A stretch of DNA of 64,000 bases from assembly GCA_020722815.1 (NCBI GenBank), contig DYKB01000006.1, positions 62,001-126,000 of the forward strand, read 5' to 3'. The notes under the pieces were generated by a model. The model did not search any database, was not told the origin of the DNA, and was given only the letters and a program-made list of their open reading frames with translations. Of this stretch, positions 61,351 through 64,000 are shown one piece after another; within the stretch, counting starts at the first letter, position 1, and each line of letters begins with the position of its first letter. Both the position numbers and the translations under genes were made by a program. The stretch comes from Caldithrix sp. (GTDB lineage: Bacteria; Zhuqueibacterota; Zhuqueibacteria; Thermofontimicrobiales; Sulfurfontimicrobiaceae).

Positions 61351-62832
61351 ATGAAAATTCAAAATTTATTTTCAAAAAAAATGAGAATGAAAACTTATGA
61401 AAAGCTTCTCCTGGCGGATATGGATACCCCTGTTTCCAGTTTTTATAAATTAGGCCAGACCAGTTACTCATTCTTATTAGAAAGCATGGAGGGAGATGGG
61501 CGAAATGGTCGCTATTCTATTATAGGCATGAAGCCCTTAATCCTCTTTAAAAGAGTGGGGGACCGATCCCTGATAATTGAACCTGGTTCAGGCGACACTC
61601 TCACGCTGACGGGGAGTCCGTTCGATCATCTGAAAAAGCTACTTGCAGTAGTCGAATTTGAGCGGGATCAACCTTTTGAAGGCGGTTTTTTTGGCGGATA
61701 TTTTGCATATAATACCATTCGCTACATCGAAGACATTCCACAACAGGCAGTCAATGACTTGCAACTTCCGGAAATCATTCTGGTGCTACCTTCGGAAGTG
61801 GTTATTTTTGATAATTTTACGCATACACTCAAATTAATTGTACATCTGGAAGATGATGGCAATATTCAGGCTTTGCATGAACAGGCTTCACAACGCCTGA
61901 ATGGGATGTTACAACAATTTTCCCGTCAGGAGCCTTCTTTAGAAGCACTTGCGAATCTTAATCCTGAAATGACGTCGAAAATTGACGTGAATATTACTCA
62001 CGACGAGTACTTCGCGACGTTAGCAAAAGCCAAATCCTACATTCGTAACGGCGATATTTTTCAGGTGGTGCTTTCGCGTCGCTTTCAGACGGAATTTTCT
62101 CAAAATCCCTTTGATATTTATCGCATGCTCCACCTGATAAATCCCTCTCCCTATATGTATTATCTTGATTTTCAGAAATTTAAAATAATTGGTTCATCGC
62201 CGGAAACATTGGTGAAATATGATGGGGAAAAAATTCTGGTGAAGCCTATTGCCGGGACGCGAAAAAGGGGTGAAACCATTCTGGCCGATCAAAGAATTGC
62301 GGCGGAATTACTTGCGGATGAGAAAGAGCTGGCCGAACACGATATGTTGGTAGACCTGGGTCGGAATGATGTCGGGCGGGTTGCCCGATATGGTTCGGTC
62401 CATGTTGAGGCTTATCGACAGGTGGAAAATTATTCACAGGTGATGCATATTGTCACTACCGTTACCGGCGAATTACAAGCTGGACTGGATGCGATTGATG
62501 TTTTTAAAGCCTGTTTCCCCGCAGGAACCGTGAGTGGTGCGCCCAAAGTAAGGGCGATGCAAATTATTGATGAATTGGAAAAAACTGCCCGTGGTCCCTA
62601 TGCCGGTGCAATTGGTTATTTCGATTCCCGCGGTCGAATGGATATGGGTATCACGATTCGAACAATCTGGGTAAAAAATCAAATTGCCTATTGGCAGGCG
62701 GGTGGGGGAATTGTTGCCGATTCGGTTCCGGAAAATGAATTGGCCGAAACTGAAAATAAAGCACGGGCACTTTTAAAAGCGATAGCATTGGCAAAGGAGG
62801 TTTCTAATGGTTCTGGTGATCGACAATTATGA
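61351..62832 (+). CDS. trpE: Anthranilate synthase component I
   Basis: Converts chorismate to anthranilate using ammonia from TrpG. 493 residues from the ATG at 61351, which has AGAGGA 5-7 bases upstream. An in-frame GTG at 61207 lies inside the attenuator hairpin and is rejected. Family blocks are TPVSSFYKLGQTSYSFLLESMEGDGRNGRYSIIG near 20-53, with the tryptophan feedback site LLES, and DGEKILVKPIAGTRKRG, LLADEKELAEHDMLVDLGRNDVGRVA, FPAGTVSGAPKVRAMQIIDELE and GPYAGAIGYFDSRGRMDMGITIRT in the C-terminal half. It overlaps trpG by 26 bp. Confidence 0.96.
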   Translation: MKIQNLFSKKMRMKTYEKLLLADMDTPVSSFYKLGQTSYSFLLESMEGDGRNGRYSIIGMKPLILFKRVGDRSLIIEPGSGDTLTLTGSPFDHLKKLLAVVEFERDQPFEGGFFGGYFAYNTIRYIEDIPQQAVNDLQLPEIILVLPSEVVIFDNFTHTLKLIVHLEDDGNIQALHEQASQRLNGMLQQFSRQEPSLEALANLNPEMTSKIDVNITHDEYFATLAKAKSYIRNGDIFQVVLSRRFQTEFSQNPFDIYRMLHLINPSPYMYYLDFQKFKIIGSSPETLVKYDGEKILVKPIAGTRKRGETILADQRIAAELLADEKELAEHDMLVDLGRNDVGRVARYGSVHVEAYRQVENYSQVMHIVTTVTGELQAGLDAIDVFKACFPAGTVSGAPKVRAMQIIDELEKTARGPYAGAIGYFDSRGRMDMGITIRTIWVKNQIAYWQAGGGIVADSVPENELAETENKARALLKAIALAKEVSNGSGDRQL

Positions 62833-63370
62833 TTCTTTCACCTATAATCTGGTTCAGTTTTTAGGCTGTCTGGGTCAGCAGATAACGGTTTCTCGAAATG
62901 ACAAAATTACGATAAGTGAAATTGAAAAAATCAATCCGGACCAAATTGTGATTTCACCCGGCCCCGGTTGGCCCGTAGATGCCGGCGTGACGATTTCGGT
63001 GATTCAGCATTTTTATCAGAAAGTCCCTATTCTTGGGGTCTGCCTTGGCCATCAATCAATTGCGCAGGCATTTAAGGCCGAAATTATTTTAGCACCAACG
63101 ATGATGCATGGAAAATCATCCGAGATTTTTCATGTCGAAAATTCGATTTTTAAAAATGTTCCCAATCCGTTTGTGGCCGGGCGATATCACTCGTTAGTTA
63201 TCCGGACTGATTCACTGCCGCCAGAATTTAAAATTACCGCCCAGACTGCGGATGAAATTGTCATGGGTATTCAACATCGTGAGTATCCAATAGTTGGTGT
63301 TCAGTTTCATCCGGAATCAATATTGACCGAATATGGAATGTTAATTTTAGAAAATTTTTTATCGTTATAA
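62807..63370 (+). CDS. trpG: Anthranilate synthase component II (glutamine amidotransferase)
   Basis: Supplies ammonia from glutamine to TrpE. 187 residues with MVLVIDNYDSFTYNLVQFLG at the start, ISPGPGWPVDAG near 50, the nucleophile Cys79 in ILGVCLGHQSIAQAF and the catalytic His-x-Glu near 167 (GVQFHPESIL). AAAGGAGG lies 6 bases before the ATG, inside trpE. Stand-alone, not fused to trpD. The trpD gene follows 15 bp later. Confidence 0.96.
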   Translation: MVLVIDNYDSFTYNLVQFLGCLGQQITVSRNDKITISEIEKINPDQIVISPGPGWPVDAGVTISVIQHFYQKVPILGVCLGHQSIAQAFKAEIILAPTMMHGKSSEIFHVENSIFKNVPNPFVAGRYHSLVIRTDSLPPEFKITAQTADEIVMGIQHREYPIVGVQFHPESILTEYGMLILENFLSL

Positions 63371-63385
63371 TTTTGAGGAGGATTT

Positions 63386-64000
63386 ATGTTTGAATTTTCA
63401 AGACTACTGGAAAAAGTTCTGAATCATCATTCGCTGACAGAAAATGAAGCATATCAATTAATGTGCGAAATCCTGGCGGGTAATTTATCAAGTGAAAAAA
63501 TTGCCGGCTTATTGACTGGATTGCGATTAAAAGGAGAAGCACATGACGAAGTTCTCGGTTTTGTTAAAGCGATGCGTGATTTTGCGGTTAAAATTGAAAC
63601 GGACGTACCAGTGGTGGATACCTGTGGAACAGGGGGCGATGGTGCTCACACTTTCAATATTTCGACAACGGCAGCTTTTATTACCGCCGGTGCGGGCGTT
63701 CCTGTCGCCAAACATCACAATCGGTCGGTTTCAAGTCGCTGCGGGAGTGCCGATGTGCTTGAGGAACTGGGGATCAACATCAATATGTCCCCCGATCAGG
63801 TGAATCAGGCGCTCGACACCATCGGTATCGCGTTCTGTTTTGCGCCGCTCTATCATCAAGCGATGAAACATGCTGCTGCTGCGCGAAAAGAACTGGGAGT
63901 TCGCACGGTTTTTAATATGTTAGGGCCCCTGATTAATCCCTTTTTAGCAAAACGGCAGGTAATCGGTGTTTTTTCGCCGCATTTGACTGAATTTTATGCC
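63386..64000 (+). CDS. trpD: Anthranilate phosphoribosyltransferase (partial, runs off the window)
   Basis: Transfers phosphoribose from PRPP to anthranilate. The first 205 residues are visible. The start MFEFSRLLEKVLNHHSLTENEAYQLMCEILAG is typical, and the PRPP-binding motif VVDTCGTGGDGAHTFNISTTAAFITAGAGVPVAKHHNRSVSSRCGSADVLEELG lies near 76-128; RTVFNMLGPLINP follows near 173. GAGGAGG precedes the ATG. The frame stays open to base 64000. It continues the trp operon controlled by the attenuator upstream of trpE. Confidence 0.96.
   Translation, partial: MFEFSRLLEKVLNHHSLTENEAYQLMCEILAGNLSSEKIAGLLTGLRLKGEAHDEVLGFVKAMRDFAVKIETDVPVVDTCGTGGDGAHTFNISTTAAFITAGAGVPVAKHHNRSVSSRCGSADVLEELGININMSPDQVNQALDTIGIAFCFAPLYHQAMKHAAAARKELGVRTVFNMLGPLINPFLAKRQVIGVFSPHLTEFYA

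Noticed and set aside
1-64000. CRISPR arrays
   Set aside because: No set of regularly spaced identical direct repeats was seen; the repeats present are dispersed inverted-repeat elements.

Overview
The window most likely comes from a moderately AT-rich, Gram-negative bacterium of the Fibrobacterota-Chlorobiota-Bacteroidota (FCB) superphylum, perhaps Calditrichota or the KSB1-type lineages. The grounds are a secreted beta-helix protein with a C-terminal type IX-style sorting domain (EL-KQNYPNPF...), a TonB receptor, outer-membrane efflux parts, a STAND NTPase joined to a formylglycine-enzyme-like domain, and palindrome-rich intergenic repeats. The phylum is inferred; no rRNA gene is present. 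Several genes appear to start at TTG with a good ribosome binding site.

1-8115: a bacterial microcompartment (BMC) locus that probably continues to the left. It holds a pentamer shell protein, a degenerate RpiB-like protein with a targeting helix, a PduS/RnfC-like Fe-S flavoprotein, a PduT-like tandem shell protein, the phosphotransacylase PduL, a CoA-acylating aldehyde dehydrogenase, a hexamer shell protein, a class II aldolase and acetate kinase. Together they fit aldolase cleavage of a deoxysugar phosphate, oxidation of the aldehyde to acyl-CoA inside the shell, and ATP recovery through acyl phosphate. No B12-dependent diol dehydratase or glycyl-radical enzyme is in view. 8598-11480: a PfkB-type sugar kinase and 4-alpha-glucanotransferase. 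11484-15939: a methyltransferase, then a likely nickel-uptake group (ECF S-component, TonB receptor, NikR) with two matching candidate NikR operators. 16515-18713: the secreted beta-helix protein.

18878-24627: a minus-strand operon of a SNF2 helicase, a zinc-ribbon protein of unknown function and a diacylglycerol kinase. 25023-32242: an EamA transporter and a MarR-TolC-MFP-RND efflux operon with a perfect operator palindrome. 33493-41749: ppx, ppk1 and trkH overlapping, then trkA and a HAMP-PAS membrane protein without an output domain. 41862-52881: two Gfo/Idh oxidoreductases, a DUF4091 protein, an ElbB-like protein, RsfS, a YefM-YoeB toxin-antitoxin pair with its operator, a heptosyltransferase, a UDP-glucuronate decarboxylase, ApbE and a polyprenyl synthase. 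53937-58365: the STAND-FGE protein, a tRNA with CAT anticodon and dnaG. 60038-64000: a pirin and the start of a trp operon (trpE, trpG, partial trpD) behind a classical leader-peptide attenuator with three consecutive Trp codons.

The intergenic DNA carries at least five families of short non-autonomous mobile elements, defined by their inverted repeats. Two of them have exact target-site duplications (8 bp and 9 bp, two copies each). The same internal palindromic cores appear inside different terminal-repeat families, and elements are nested or abutting at 12863-13585, 39090-39345 and 53122-53425.
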